Assembly: GCA_009787785.1 (NCBI GenBank)
Contig: WQSR01000003.1
Coordinates: 45,224 to 86,721 of the forward strand
DNA: 41,498 nt
Origin: Defluviitaleaceae bacterium
Lineage (GTDB): Bacteria > Bacillota > Clostridia > Lachnospirales > WQUN01
Reading direction: 5' to 3'
Below the pieces are notes generated by a model. The model was not told the DNA's origin. It searched no databases and saw only the letters and a list, made by a program, of their open reading frames with translations. Below are positions 7,296 through 16,453 of this stretch, in pieces. Position 1 is the first letter of the stretch, and every line of letters starts with the position of its first letter. The position numbers and the translations under genes were made by a program.

Positions 7296-8684
7296 CTACC
7301 TTAATCTCAACGCCACGGGCGCAACCAGGGTTGCCACCCGCGAATAAGCGGGCGTGAGATACACAATGTCATAGGGAAAGTCCGCCAATGCGAACTGCAC
7401 AAAGAATACATTCGGCGCGTCGTACCCGGGGGACGAATGGAACCGGATACCGGATGACCAAGCGTTAAAACGAAAAGCCTCCCCCGCTTCATTGAAGAAA
7501 TCCTGCCCGAAAATCTGGTGATTATGATTGGGTGCCCGCTCAATAACCGCAAAAGACAAATGCCAGGATTGCCCATCCCAGCGGGCTTCATCCAGGGTGA
7601 CGCCTTCCGGTAGCCTTTGGGCAATGCCATTGGCAAGGTCCACGCGCACCCTTTGCATATCCTTGTCCAGCCATTCCACGCCCTTTATATACAGCGTAAG
7701 GGCTTCGCTTTGGGCGAAAAACGGACTGTGCAACAGGTGTGACGCCATGGTGGGCGAATCAACGGCACCGAAGGCGGTTATCCCATTTGAAATCGTATCA
7801 AACCGCTCGCCCCGTTCATTCTCCGCGAAAAAGTGCAGTGACCGTAGCCATGCCGTATTGCTGGGGTCGGCGGCGAGATTAATGCGCATATGGGTTGGGT
7901 AGATTTCCACCGAAGTGAGCACCATGCGCTGGTCAGCCAATGTAAAATCCTGATACAGGTAAAGTATTTTACCTTGCTCCGTGAACCCGGGGTCGAAGGC
8001 AAGGGTAAACACAAAAGCAATTAAATCCGCTGGCTCTGTGTACTCCCTTTGGGGCAGGGCCTGTACGGGCTCTGGGATTTCGGCGTACATCCAAGCGGTG
8101 TCAACCCCCAGCACCAGCATTTCAAATACCAAGGTGTCCGGCATTTGCCCGTCAAAGAAGTTTACTACCGTCTGCCTGATTGCGCCGGAACTCTGCGTAT
8201 GCGGGCCGGAGGATATGGATACAGGCAAATGCGTTTCGTCTTCGGCGCAAAAGATAGCGGGCCGCCAGCTATTCAGGTAGGCATAGGTGGGCGAAGAAAG
8301 CGTATAAAAAATATTCAACTGCCGCTGGTCAACGATTACATATTCCACACGCATGGTTATGTCGCCGATGGTCTGCGCCAAATCAATGCGCTGAATAAAC
8401 TCATGCTCGATGGCTACCGTCAAAGAGGGATTAAAATTGACGGCGACGGCAATTTGTCTAAGCACGGGTATCCGTTCGAAGGCGTACGCAATGGTAGGCG
8501 AGGTATTCACCGCAAGCGTTACCATGCACAGCATCGCTAAAAACAAACCCGGCGGAATAAGTGTACTTCTCAAAATAGTACGTTTTCTTGCCCGAATTTT
8601 TGTGTTGGCAGACATTTGGGACATTTCCTTGGGCGTATTTTCCAGCTCCAACAGCAATTCCTGATATTCCTGCTGACGGTTCAT
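7296..8684 (-). CDS. DUF4179-type membrane protein, probable anti-sigma factor
   Basis: 462 residues starting 15 bases after the sigma gene stop, with AGGAGG upstream of the ATG. Layout: cytosolic N-terminus of about 38 residues with a basic stretch (RARKRT), one membrane helix at about 42-60, then a long extracytoplasmic region rich in beta strands. The segment right after the helix (AFERIPVLRQIAVAVNFNPS) is the DUF4179 signature seen in proteins that partner ECF sigma factors in Firmicutes. By this model the short N-terminus holds the sigma factor and the outer domain senses an envelope signal. No cytosolic zinc motif (HxxxCxxC) is present. Pairing with the upstream sigma gene supports the role. 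Confidence 0.8.
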   Translation of the reverse strand: MNRQQEYQELLLELENTPKEMSQMSANTKIRARKRTILRSTLIPPGLFLAMLCMVTLAVNTSPTIAYAFERIPVLRQIAVAVNFNPSLTVAIEHEFIQRIDLAQTIGDITMRVEYVIVDQRQLNIFYTLSSPTYAYLNSWRPAIFCAEDETHLPVSISSGPHTQSSGAIRQTVVNFFDGQMPDTLVFEMLVLGVDTAWMYAEIPEPVQALPQREYTEPADLIAFVFTLAFDPGFTEQGKILYLYQDFTLADQRMVLTSVEIYPTHMRINLAADPSNTAWLRSLHFFAENERGERFDTISNGITAFGAVDSPTMASHLLHSPFFAQSEALTLYIKGVEWLDKDMQRVRVDLANGIAQRLPEGVTLDEARWDGQSWHLSFAVIERAPNHNHQIFGQDFFNEAGEAFRFNAWSSGIRFHSSPGYDAPNVFFVQFALADFPYDIVYLTPAYSRVATLVAPVALRLR

Positions 8685-8699
8685 GGGCGGCCTCCTTTT

Positions 8700-9161
8700 T
8701 TATGCATCAGATAATTCAAGCCGTAGCAGTTGTAATGCCCGGCGTTGGCGGGTCGCTACTGTGCCCTGGGGAATGTCAAGGCTCTGGGCGGTTTCAACCA
8801 CACTGTACCCGGAAAAATACCGCAAAATGATAACTTCCCTTAGTTCATGCGGTAGCTTCCCAATGGCTTCCTTCAAGGGGAGCGCGTCAAAATTTTCTGC
8901 CGCCGGCTCGGGTATGGCTTCATAGGCCACTTCACGCTTCGCCCGGTGCATTGCTTTTTTACACTCGTTAATCAGTATCCGGGTAAGCCACGTCTCGAAA
9001 TATTCCGGCTGGCGCAGTTTTTTTAAGGATATATACGCCCTGTACTCCGCTTCGTCAACCGTATCCTTCGCCATGCTCTCATTACCCAAATATAATAGTG
9101 CTATGCGGTATAATCTTGGTTTAATCGCCATTACCCGATTGCTGAACGCATCTACCTGCAT
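8700..9161 (-). CDS. ECF-type RNA polymerase sigma factor
   Basis: 153 residues, start with GGGAGGG nearby. Region 2 covers about residues 5-75, with the helix ESMAKDTVDEAEYRAYISLKKL and FETWLTRILINECK. Region 4 covers about 95-150: LPHELREVIILRYFSGYSVVETAQSLDIPQGTVATRQRRA, including the helix-turn-helix that reads the -35 element. There is no region 1 or 3, as expected for group IV sigma factors. It heads a minus-strand operon with the DUF4179 protein and the TtcA-like gene. The promoter it recognises is not evident; no repeated promoter pair was found upstream. The lipoprotein transcribed divergently is a natural candidate target (inference). Confidence 0.92.
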   Translation of the reverse strand: MQVDAFSNRVMAIKPRLYRIALLYLGNESMAKDTVDEAEYRAYISLKKLRQPEYFETWLTRILINECKKAMHRAKREVAYEAIPEPAAENFDALPLKEAIGKLPHELREVIILRYFSGYSVVETAQSLDIPQGTVATRQRRALQLLRLELSDA

Positions 9162-9185
9162 TATACCCTCCCGCCACGCGGCTAT

Positions 9186-9214
9186 TTGTACATTTGTGTT
9201 GCATAATTTATTAT
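9186..9214 (+). promoter_or_regulatory. Possible promoter for the lipoprotein gene
   Basis: TTGTAC, a 17-base spacer and TATTAT (9209-9214) lie in the AT-rich gap between the divergent sigma factor and lipoprotein genes. The -35 box is poor (three of six), so this is tentative; an ECF-type promoter in the same gap is the alternative. Confidence 0.35.
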
Positions 9215-9280
9215 TAGATTCTCCAGGACGGGATTTTTATTTACCACGGTGAAATAAAATGGAGTTTATGGGAGGGAAGT

Positions 9281-10240
9281 ATGAAGAAGATAAGGGTGGG
9301 ATTATTTTTCTTGGTGGTGCTGTGGCTGGGGGGCTGTGCGTATGCACCGGGCGCGGAAATGCCGGAGCACGTACCCATTCCCGTGCCCGCGCCCATCCCC
9401 CAAAGCGATTTGAGTGAGCAAGCCCAGACAATCGGCAGGGGGCGGCCCGTGGGAGAGTCGGGTATGGTCATTGCGCCGCGGTACCGTGGGGGGCTTTATT
9501 TTAATTTTGATAATGGGATTTTGACGGTGCTGGTGCTTCCGGGGGCTATGGAGGACGAGGCTTCCGCCACGGCCATCCATGAAATGCTCGCCATGGGCAT
9601 CATCGTGCGGGAGGTGCGCTTCACCCATGTGGCCCTGGACGCGGCGGCGCGGCGGCTGTTGCGGGGTGCCTTTGACATGGGTGCCACGGGCTGGAGCACC
9701 TGTACGGTGAACAATCACATCGCCGTCACCATCAACCCCTACACCGATGCCCAGCGGGAATTGTTTATGTATTTCCTTCAGCGCGAGGGCTTGGAGCCGG
9801 ATATGTTTTATCTCCGGCCCGCCATAACGGAAGAAATGCAAACAGCGCGGGAGGCCAGCGTCGCCGCGGCGGCGGCCTCCCCACGGGACATCCTCCCGGT
9901 GGCGGGGGAAGTGGCGGCAAGCCCCACGGGCATCTCCTTCGCGCTGGAAAACCGCACCGATTACAATTTCTATCATGGCTGTCCCTGGGATTTGGCCCAC
10001 TATATCGAGGGCCGGTGGGTGCCCGTGCCCTTTCCGCCGGGGCGGGGCGGCGGCCCCTGGACATTGCTCCTGTACACGGTGCCAAGGGGCGGCACAAGCA
10101 TTACCTACCATATCCAATTCGAATGGCTTTTCGGCGAGCTACCGCCAGGGCGGTATTTATTCATCCGCCAGGGTTGGCTGGGGGAAAGGTATCCCCACCG
10201 GGAAAATACCTACGCCGTAGTGGAATTTATCCTCGAATAA
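9281..10240 (+). CDS. Lipoprotein with C-terminal Ig-like domain, function unknown
   Basis: 319 residues, ATG preceded by GGGAGGGA. A signal peptide (basic MKKIR, hydrophobic core) ends in the lipobox LGGC with the lipidated Cys at residue 19. A Pro-rich spacer (VPIPVPAPIP) follows, then a domain of about 150 residues of unknown type. The last 100 residues (from SFALENRTDYNFYHG, through GRWVPVPFPPG, to LPPGRYLFIRQ) have the spacing of the bacterial Ig-like domains found in BlaR-like and other surface proteins of Firmicutes. It would be anchored on the outer face of the membrane. It is divergent from the ECF sigma factor operon and may belong to its regulon (inference). Confidence 0.75.
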   Translation: MKKIRVGLFFLVVLWLGGCAYAPGAEMPEHVPIPVPAPIPQSDLSEQAQTIGRGRPVGESGMVIAPRYRGGLYFNFDNGILTVLVLPGAMEDEASATAIHEMLAMGIIVREVRFTHVALDAAARRLLRGAFDMGATGWSTCTVNNHIAVTINPYTDAQRELFMYFLQREGLEPDMFYLRPAITEEMQTAREASVAAAAASPRDILPVAGEVAASPTGISFALENRTDYNFYHGCPWDLAHYIEGRWVPVPFPPGRGGGPWTLLLYTVPRGGTSITYHIQFEWLFGELPPGRYLFIRQGWLGERYPHRENTYAVVEFILE

Positions 10241-10660
10241 TTACGGCGCGATAATCATGGCCTCGCCCACAACTACGTCGGTGCCCCCTTGGTTGGTGAT
10301 TTTGCAATCCAAAATCACCCGGTTCTTGCCCTCGATTTTTTCCTTGACGGTACAGGTGGCCGTCAGGGTATCGCCAAAGCGCACGGGAGCCAGGAATTTC
10401 AAGTCCTGCTTGGCGTAAATGGAGCCGGGCCCCGGCAAATGCATCCCCAGCACCGTGGATATCAGGCTGGCGGTGTGTATTCCATGTACCACGGGCCCTT
10501 TGAAAACCGTGCCCTTCGCGTATTCCTCGTCCAGATGGACGGGGTTTTTATCGCCGCAAAGCTCCGCGAATGCCCGCGTGTCCTCCTCCGTTATCTGCCG
10601 GGTATAGGACGCGCTCTGCCCGATTTGCAATTGTTCGAATGTGTACCCCTTCATATTCAT
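10241..10660 (-). CDS. MaoC-like (R)-specific enoyl-CoA hydratase
   Basis: 139 residues, hot-dog fold of the MaoC/PhaJ type. The catalytic pair Asp37 and His42 (GDKNPVH) is intact, followed by the helix segment VHGIHTASLISTVLG. The reaction is reversible hydration of a short-chain trans-2-enoyl-CoA to (R)-3-hydroxyacyl-CoA. It is the last gene of the lysine operon, 18 bases after kamE. Lysine breakdown yields crotonyl-CoA, so an obvious inferred role is interconversion of crotonyl-CoA and 3-hydroxybutyryl-CoA. It is not part of the textbook set of lysine genes. Start may instead be the ATG at 10654, which has AAAGGGG at a better distance. It could be confused with Kal, also a hot-dog protein, but lacks that sequence pattern. 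Confidence 0.85.
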   Translation of the reverse strand: MNMKGYTFEQLQIGQSASYTRQITEEDTRAFAELCGDKNPVHLDEEYAKGTVFKGPVVHGIHTASLISTVLGMHLPGPGSIYAKQDLKFLAPVRFGDTLTATCTVKEKIEGKNRVILDCKITNQGGTDVVVGEAMIIAP

Positions 10661-10678
10661 AACCCCTTTCAGTTATTT

Positions 10679-11428
10679 TTATTGTTTATTATAAAGCATT
10701 TTATCCTGCCGCTTCACCATTTCCCGCACGGCAAAGGAGGCCACGTCCTGGGCGTATTTGCCCGCGCCGAAGCCCGCGTCGTAGCCCAGCTCCTTGGCCA
10801 GCTCGTGGGTGATGCGCGCACCGCCGCAGATGAGGATAACCCTTTCCCGCAGACCCTCGGCCTCCAGGAGCTCCACCAGCTCCGTGAGGTTGGCGATGTG
10901 GATGTCCCTTTGGGTGACGGTTTGGCTCACCAGCAGTACATCGGCGTTGTATGCGCGGGCCTTGTTAATAAATTCCTCGTTGGGCACCTGGGCACCCAGG
11001 TTGTGGGCCTCTATCATTTCATAGCGTTCCAGCCCATAATGGCCGGCAAAGCCCTTCATGTTCATTATGGCGTCTATGCCTACGGTGTGGGCGTCGGTGC
11101 CGGTGGACGCGCCCATGACCACGATTTTTCGCCGGATGTTTTCGCAGATGTAGTCGTTTATTTCGGCCATGGTCATGGCTTCCCCCTCCACGGCCTGTAC
11201 GTGGATTTCATCGTAGTTGACGCTGTGGGCCACGCTTCCGTAGAGTACGTAAAAGGTAAAGCCGTCGCAGAGGGTCTTGCGATGGGCCACAGCGGGGGCG
11301 GTGAGCCCCATCTTCGCGGCAAGGCGCGTAGCGGCCTGGGCACCCTTTTCGTCGTTGGGGATGGGCAAGGTGAAGGAGAGCTGTACCTTGCCGTCGTTGA
11401 GGGTGTCGCCATAGGGCTTGATAATCAT
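10679..11428 (-). CDS. kamE: D-lysine/beta-lysine 5,6-aminomutase, beta (B12-binding) subunit
   Basis: 249 residues. The subunit binds adenosylcobalamin base-off: the DxHxxG motif is D112-A-H114-T-V-G117, with His114 as lower cobalt ligand. Lys125 in NMKGFAGHYGLERY matches the lysine that links to PLP in the Clostridium sticklandii enzyme; the spacing from the cobalt-binding His (11 residues) is the same. With KamD it moves the terminal amino group of beta-lysine from C6 to C5, giving 3,5-diaminohexanoate. The start codon overlaps the kamD stop (ATGA), and GGGAGG lies six bases before it, so the two subunits are translationally coupled. Confidence 0.97.
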   Translation of the reverse strand: MIIKPYGDTLNDGKVQLSFTLPIPNDEKGAQAATRLAAKMGLTAPAVAHRKTLCDGFTFYVLYGSVAHSVNYDEIHVQAVEGEAMTMAEINDYICENIRRKIVVMGASTGTDAHTVGIDAIMNMKGFAGHYGLERYEMIEAHNLGAQVPNEEFINKARAYNADVLLVSQTVTQRDIHIANLTELVELLEAEGLRERVILICGGARITHELAKELGYDAGFGAGKYAQDVASFAVREMVKRQDKMLYNKQ

Positions 11429-12975
11429 GATGCGCCTCCCAGCATAAGCGTGACGAAGGGGTTGAAGTATTTTTCGCTTTTCGCCACCACGCCCTCCAGC
11501 CCCTTGCCGCCCTCCCGGCTACGCTTCACCCCGGCGAAGGTTCCCCGCTCCAAGGTGGCGAAGAGTTTATTTTCGTCGATTTGCGCCAGCAGGGCACAAG
11601 CCCGCTCCAGCACCACCTTTGCCCGGCTTTGGATGATTCCGCCTTCCTTGAAATGCAACTCGTCCCCCAGGCCGTGCAGTGTGGTGAAGAGGTAGCGGGC
11701 GTTTTCGATGGCCAAAGCCCGGTCCGCCATGAAGGGGGTGTGGATGGCTTCCGTCAGCATCCCCAGCAGGTGTATTTTCTGGCTGGTGATAACGGAGACG
11801 GCGTTGAATAGCGCGTTCTGCACCGCCCCCATGAAGATATCCCCGGTCATGAACTTGGTGGGGGGCATGTATTTGAGGGGCGCGGCGGGGAAGATTTCCC
11901 GCGCCATTTGCGCCTGAGCCAGCTCGAAAAGAAAGCCGCCCTTCACCTCCGGCGCGATTTCAAAGGCATGACCCAGCCCCATTTGCGCCTCGGGCAAGCC
12001 CGCAAGGAGCGCGAATTGCTCGTTCAGAAATTGGGAGGTGAGCACCGTGTGGGCCTCCTCCACCGCGTCTGCCGTGGTGAGGTAATTGTCCTCCCCGGTA
12101 TTGATAATAATGCCGGCAAAGCCGTTAATCACCCGGGAGAAAAACTGGTCGATGAGGGTGCGCTTCATGTTGATGTCCCGGAAAAGGATGCCGTAGAGGG
12201 CGTCGTTGAGCATCATGTCCAGCCCTTCGAGGGCACCCATGGCGGCGATTTCCGGCATACACAGTCCCGAGGCGTAGTTGCACAGCCGGATATACCGCCC
12301 GGCCCTTTCCCCGGCTTCATCCAGGGCGGCGCGCATGATGCGGAAGTTCTCCTGGGTGGCGTAGGTGCCGCCGAAGCCCTGGGCGGTGGCCCCATAGGGC
12401 ACGAAGTCCAGCAAACTCTGGCCCGTGGTGCGGATTACAGCCACGATATCCGCGCCCTGGGCCACGGCGGCGGTGGCTTGTATGACGTCCTCGTGGATGT
12501 TGCCCGTGGCCACGATGACATAGAGATAGGGTTCGTTTTTGTCGCCGTACTTTTGCGCCAGGGCATTGCGGGCCTGGCGGTTGGCGCGGATTTTTTCCAG
12601 GCTGGGCGCGGCCAAAGCGAAGGCTTCCTTTTTTATCCGGGCTTCTTCCTCCAGGGGAATTTTAGTCAAATCCACCCGCCCCGCACAAATGCCCTCGGCG
12701 ATTGCCTGGGGGGCTTTGCCCAGCACGGCCACGGCGTTGGCGATAAGATAGGCCGCCCCCAGGGGCAGGTATTGTGCTTCTTTTATATGCTCCACCACGA
12801 TATTGGGCAAGGGGATGTCCGCTTCGTTTACGCCGTCGATGCCCAGCAACCGGCAAACGGTACGCTCCACGGCTACCGTGGTGTGGGCGTCGATAAAATG
12901 TTGTGTGTCTGCGGCGATGCTTTTGGCGTATTTACGGGCCAGCTGTATGGTTTCCGGGTTCAAGTTGAGTTTCAT
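11425..12975 (-). CDS. kamD: D-lysine/beta-lysine 5,6-aminomutase, alpha subunit
   Basis: 516 residues, the usual length. This is the TIM-barrel subunit that holds PLP and substrate next to the cobalamin of KamE. Recognisable segments are LARKYAKSIAADTQHFIDAHTTVAVERTV near the N-terminus, RNALAQKYGDKNEPYLYVIVATGNIHEDV in the middle and QARYLFTTLH-like helices near the end. GAGG lies five bases before the ATG. The gene begins one base after the kamA stop and overlaps kamE by four bases, so kamA, kamD and kamE act as one translation unit. Confidence 0.96.
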   Translation of the reverse strand: MKLNLNPETIQLARKYAKSIAADTQHFIDAHTTVAVERTVCRLLGIDGVNEADIPLPNIVVEHIKEAQYLPLGAAYLIANAVAVLGKAPQAIAEGICAGRVDLTKIPLEEEARIKKEAFALAAPSLEKIRANRQARNALAQKYGDKNEPYLYVIVATGNIHEDVIQATAAVAQGADIVAVIRTTGQSLLDFVPYGATAQGFGGTYATQENFRIMRAALDEAGERAGRYIRLCNYASGLCMPEIAAMGALEGLDMMLNDALYGILFRDINMKRTLIDQFFSRVINGFAGIIINTGEDNYLTTADAVEEAHTVLTSQFLNEQFALLAGLPEAQMGLGHAFEIAPEVKGGFLFELAQAQMAREIFPAAPLKYMPPTKFMTGDIFMGAVQNALFNAVSVITSQKIHLLGMLTEAIHTPFMADRALAIENARYLFTTLHGLGDELHFKEGGIIQSRAKVVLERACALLAQIDENKLFATLERGTFAGVKRSREGGKGLEGVVAKSEKYFNPFVTLMLGGAS

Positions 12976-12976
12976 G

Positions 12977-14218
12977 TCAGCCTCTATTCTTGCGCATATT
13001 TCTTTCCAGCCCCTCGGGCTCCAGGGAGAGTTGCTGGTTGTTTTGCAACGCCGCCAGCCCCACGAATTTTACTTCCTTTTTCCCGGTGCATACCTCGCAT
13101 TTGCAGGACGGGGTATAGGATTCGGGCTCGGTGTAGGTGGTGATTACCCCTTCAAAGTTGCGCAAAATCGCCTTATTCGTGCCGTAGGAAATCAGGTAAT
13201 TGGGCATGACGGGGATTTTCCCGCCGCCCCCCGGCGCGTCCACCACGAAGGTGGGCACCGCCAGCCCCGTGGTGTGCCCGCGCAGGGCCTCGATGATTTC
13301 TATGCCCTTCGAAACCGGGGTACGCAAATGGGTCAGCCCCTGGGCAAGGTCGCACTGATATATGTAATACGGCCTTACGCGGATTTTCATAAGTTTTTGC
13401 ACCAAATCCTTCATCACGTGTACGCAGTCGTTGACCCCGGCCAGCAACACGCTTTGGTTGCCCAGGGGAATGCCCGCATCGGCCAGCATTTCGCAGGCTT
13501 TTATGGCGTCGGGGGTGATTTCGTTGGGGTGGTTGAAATGGGTGTTGAGCCATATGGGATGGTATTTTTTGAGCATGGCGCACAACGCGCCGGTGACGCG
13601 CTGGGGCAACACCACCGGCAAGCGGGAGCCCAGCCGGATGATTTCCACGTGAGGGATTTCCCGCAATTTAGCGATAATATATTCCAGCCGGCAGTCCTCC
13701 AGCATCAGCGGGTCGCCGCCGGAGAGCAACACATCGCGGATAACCGGCGTGTCGGCGATATAGGCGATGGCCTCTTCTACGTTGTCCATGGGCATGGAGC
13801 TATCGTGCTGGCCCGCGAAGCGTCTGCGGGTGCAATGCCGGCAATACATGCCACACTGGTCCGTCACCAGCATAAGGGCGCGGTCGGGATAGCGGTGGGT
13901 CAGCCCCTTCACCGGGGAATCCGCGTCCTCGTGCAAGGGGTCCAATAAATCCCCGGTCATGGTGGTCAGCTCCGCCACGGTTGGGATACATTGCAGACGA
14001 ATGGGGTCATAAGGGTCGTCCAGGTCGATTAACGAAAGGTAATAGGGCGTGATAGCCATGCGGAATTTTTTCAGGCACGCCTCGATGTCCGCCTCTTCCT
14101 TTTCGCCGATGGGGATGAGCTTTTTCAGCGCGTCGGTTTTTTTGACATTGTTCTTCAGATGCCACTGCCAGCTTTCCCAGTTTTCCTGCGGGATGTCCTT
14201 GAAAATCGTATTTTTCAT
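12977..14218 (-). CDS. kamA: Lysine 2,3-aminomutase
   Basis: 413 residues. Radical SAM enzyme converting L-lysine to L-beta-lysine, the first step of the fermentation. The cluster motif is C122-GMY-C126-RH-C129. The PLP lysine is in PGGGGKIPV at about residue 334. The C-terminal SCKCEVC supplies zinc-binding cysteines, a feature of the clostridial enzyme that the shorter EF-P modifying EpmB lacks. Length and context (kamD, kamE, kdd, kce, kal) fix the catabolic role. GAGGTGG lies 10 bases before the ATG. Confidence 0.97.
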   Translation of the reverse strand: MKNTIFKDIPQENWESWQWHLKNNVKKTDALKKLIPIGEKEEADIEACLKKFRMAITPYYLSLIDLDDPYDPIRLQCIPTVAELTTMTGDLLDPLHEDADSPVKGLTHRYPDRALMLVTDQCGMYCRHCTRRRFAGQHDSSMPMDNVEEAIAYIADTPVIRDVLLSGGDPLMLEDCRLEYIIAKLREIPHVEIIRLGSRLPVVLPQRVTGALCAMLKKYHPIWLNTHFNHPNEITPDAIKACEMLADAGIPLGNQSVLLAGVNDCVHVMKDLVQKLMKIRVRPYYIYQCDLAQGLTHLRTPVSKGIEIIEALRGHTTGLAVPTFVVDAPGGGGKIPVMPNYLISYGTNKAILRNFEGVITTYTEPESYTPSCKCEVCTGKKEVKFVGLAALQNNQQLSLEPEGLERNMRKNRG

Positions 14219-14221
14219 GGC

Positions 14222-15256
14222 CTACGCCCACCTCTCTGTGAATAGCTTGCGGAGCTTGGGGTTGTCCCGCAATTGTGCCAAGGCGATTTCCGCGTGGTCT
14301 TTGGTATAGCCGTTGCCCACGAGCATAGTCACGTCCTTTCCCGCGCCCTCCGCGCCCAAGGCGGCCTGGGTGAAGCTGGTGGCCATGGAGAAAAGATACA
14401 CGATGCCGCCGTCACGCACGGGCAAAATCCCCGCCATTTCCGTGTTGCTTACGTTGACCACGTTGAAGGAGATGTCGTATTCCCGCCCGCCGTTGGCCTC
14501 AAGGGTCTTGTCCAAAACCGCCAAGGGGCGGGTGGCGTCGGCGATGAGGGCATGGTGGCAAAGGCCGTTGGATAAGAGCCTTTGCCGGTCCTCCTCCAGC
14601 ACGCACACCGCCACCACGTTGCCCGTGGGCCCCACCCGCTTCATGGCCTCGTTACAGCACAGCATCCCGGATTTTCCGCCGCCGCCCAGGATTAAAACAC
14701 TGTCCCCCGGCCGCACCAGCTTGGCGGTTTGGGCCGGGGCCCCGGCTACGTCCAGGACGGCCAAGGCCAAGGCTTCGGGCATGTCTTCGGGTAGCTTTGC
14801 GTATATGCCCGTCTCGAAAAGAATGGCCTGGGCGGTAACGTCCACCCGGTCAATGTCCGGGTGAATGGCGGTGATTTCGCTGATTTTCAGCGGCGTGAGG
14901 GAGAGGGACACCAAGGTGGCGATTTTATCCCCCTTTTTTATGTCTGTCCGGTGCAGGGCGGTACCGATTTCCGCCACGGTGCCGATGAGCATACCGCCGG
15001 AGCCGGTTACGGGGTTTTGCATCTTGCCCCGTTTATCTACAATATCCAGTATTTTTGCTTTAATCTTCTCGATGTCCCCTTGGGCCTCTTCCCGGATTTG
15101 GGTGAAGGACGCGGAATCTATATTGAGGGATTGCACGTCGATGCGTATTTCGTTGGGGGCGGTATCCATGGCATTGTCCAGCTTGTAGGCGGCCTGGGGC
15201 AACGCGCCCGCCGGCTCCAGTACCCGGTGCGTGCCGTATTTACATATTTTTTTCAT
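14222..15256 (-). CDS. kdd: L-erythro-3,5-diaminohexanoate dehydrogenase
   Basis: 344 residues. Oxidatively deaminates 3,5-diaminohexanoate at C3 with NAD to 5-amino-3-oxohexanoate and ammonium. A nucleotide-binding segment with VLILGGGGKSG (about residues 188-198) is visible, and the N-terminus KYGTHRVLEPAGALPQAAYKLDN is characteristic of Kdd proteins. It lies between kce and kamA, 3 bases before kamA and 11 bases after kce, as in other lysine fermenters. The family differs from ordinary medium-chain dehydrogenases, which supports the specific call. Confidence 0.95.
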   Translation of the reverse strand: MKKICKYGTHRVLEPAGALPQAAYKLDNAMDTAPNEIRIDVQSLNIDSASFTQIREEAQGDIEKIKAKILDIVDKRGKMQNPVTGSGGMLIGTVAEIGTALHRTDIKKGDKIATLVSLSLTPLKISEITAIHPDIDRVDVTAQAILFETGIYAKLPEDMPEALALAVLDVAGAPAQTAKLVRPGDSVLILGGGGKSGMLCCNEAMKRVGPTGNVVAVCVLEEDRQRLLSNGLCHHALIADATRPLAVLDKTLEANGGREYDISFNVVNVSNTEMAGILPVRDGGIVYLFSMATSFTQAALGAEGAGKDVTMLVGNGYTKDHAEIALAQLRDNPKLRKLFTERWA

Positions 15257-15267
15257 CGTATCACCCG

Positions 15268-16095
15268 CTATTTGGATTGATTGAGTCCCAGGATTGCCCG
15301 CGCCTCAGTCGGGGAGGCGATTTCGCGCCCCAGCTCATGGGCCAGGCGCACGGCCTTTTCCACCAGCGCGCCATTGGATTTAGCCAGCACGCCCTTCGAA
15401 AGGTAAATATTGTCCTCGAAGCCCACCCGCACATGGCCGCCGGAGATGATGCCCAGCACCGCCATGGGGAACTGGGCCCGCCCGATGCCGCTGACGGTAA
15501 AGGTCGCATGGGCCGGGATGCTGTCGCGCAGGAAGGCGAAATCCCGCGTTGTGGCGGCGATACCGCCGTTGACGCCCATGACGAAATTGAAATGCATGGG
15601 GTCAAGTATAAATCCTTGTTTGTTAAGGCGGAGGGCGGTGTCTATCATCCCCTTGTCGAAAACCTCCACCTCGGGCTTTACGCCCAGGGCAATCATTTTT
15701 TCACCAAATGCCTTGATAGTATTTTCTGTATTTACAAAAATATCGTCCCCGCCGAAATTGCAGGTTCCGCAGTCCAAGGTAGCCATTTCCGGCCTTAACT
15801 GTACGGGCTGGATGCGTTCGGCGTCGCTCATGCCCACCGCGCCCCCGGTAGAGGGCTGGATAATTACCTCCGGGCACAGGCGTTTAATTTCCGCTATGCA
15901 CTGGGCGAAACGCGCTTCGCATTGGGTGGGGGTGCCGTCGTCGGTGCGCACGTGCAAATGGATAATGGCGGCCCCGGCGTCCCAGGCCGATTTCGCCTCC
16001 CGCCCGATTTCCTCCACGGTGTAGGGGATGGCCGGATTGTGGGCCTTCGTCACCTCCGCCCCGCAAATGGCGGCGGTGATTATCAATTTATCCAT
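15268..16095 (-). CDS. kce: 3-keto-5-aminohexanoate cleavage enzyme
   Basis: 275 residues, beta-keto acid cleavage enzyme (BKACE) family. It condenses 5-amino-3-oxohexanoate with acetyl-CoA and yields acetoacetate and 3-aminobutyryl-CoA. The zinc-binding HxH is IHLHVR with His46 and His48, the same positions as in characterised Kce. Other family segments: [21 protein letters not shown] at the N-terminus and [20 protein letters not shown] near the C-terminus, which includes the conserved Glu. The ATG lies within the last eight bases of kal, so it is probably translated by coupling; no strong ribosome binding site is seen. Confidence 0.96.
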   Translation of the reverse strand: MDKLIITAAICGAEVTKAHNPAIPYTVEEIGREAKSAWDAGAAIIHLHVRTDDGTPTQCEARFAQCIAEIKRLCPEVIIQPSTGGAVGMSDAERIQPVQLRPEMATLDCGTCNFGGDDIFVNTENTIKAFGEKMIALGVKPEVEVFDKGMIDTALRLNKQGFILDPMHFNFVMGVNGGIAATTRDFAFLRDSIPAHATFTVSGIGRAQFPMAVLGIISGGHVRVGFEDNIYLSKGVLAKSNGALVEKAVRLAHELGREIASPTEARAILGLNQSK

Positions 16096-16453
16096 CGCGC
16101 TTGGGTACTACGCAAGTCCCGCTTGCCCGGCATACCAGCACCGGCTCCGCCAGCACCTTGGCCGCAGTCATGCCCCGCTCCGGGTCGGGGGTGATGACCT
16201 TTCTTGCGGTAAAGGCCATTTTCCGGGAAGTATTGCCGATTTTCACGATTTCCCCCGTCGCCTCGATATAATCCCCGGCGAACACGGGAGCAAGAAATTC
16301 CACGTTATCATAGGCCACGAAAAGCCCTTCGTCCCCGTCGTTGCGGATTAACAGCTCTGTCGCCACATCCCCGAAGAGCTGTAGCATTTTCGCGCCGTCC
16401 ACCAAGCCCCCGGCATAGTGGGCATCGTGGGCGCACATGCGCAATCGTATCAT
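16088..16453 (-). CDS. kal: 3-aminobutyryl-CoA ammonia-lyase
   Basis: 121 residues from the ATG at 16453, which has AGGAGG eight bases upstream and overlaps the kamC stop by four bases; this start gives the normal length for Kal, a small hot-dog protein. It eliminates ammonia from 3-aminobutyryl-CoA to give crotonyl-CoA. The N-terminus [21 protein letters not shown] is typical of the family, followed by [20 protein letters not shown] and [11 protein letters not shown]. It overlaps kce by eight bases. Confidence 0.93.
   Translation of the reverse strand: MIRLRMCAHDAHYAGGLVDGAKMLQLFGDVATELLIRNDGDEGLFVAYDNVEFLAPVFAGDYIEATGEIVKIGNTSRKMAFTARKVITPDPERGMTAAKVLAEPVLVCRASGTCVVPKRDG

Noticed and set aside
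12977..14218. EF-P lysine modification enzyme EpmB
   Set aside because: The C-terminal zinc cysteines and the kam neighbours indicate catabolic lysine 2,3-aminomutase.
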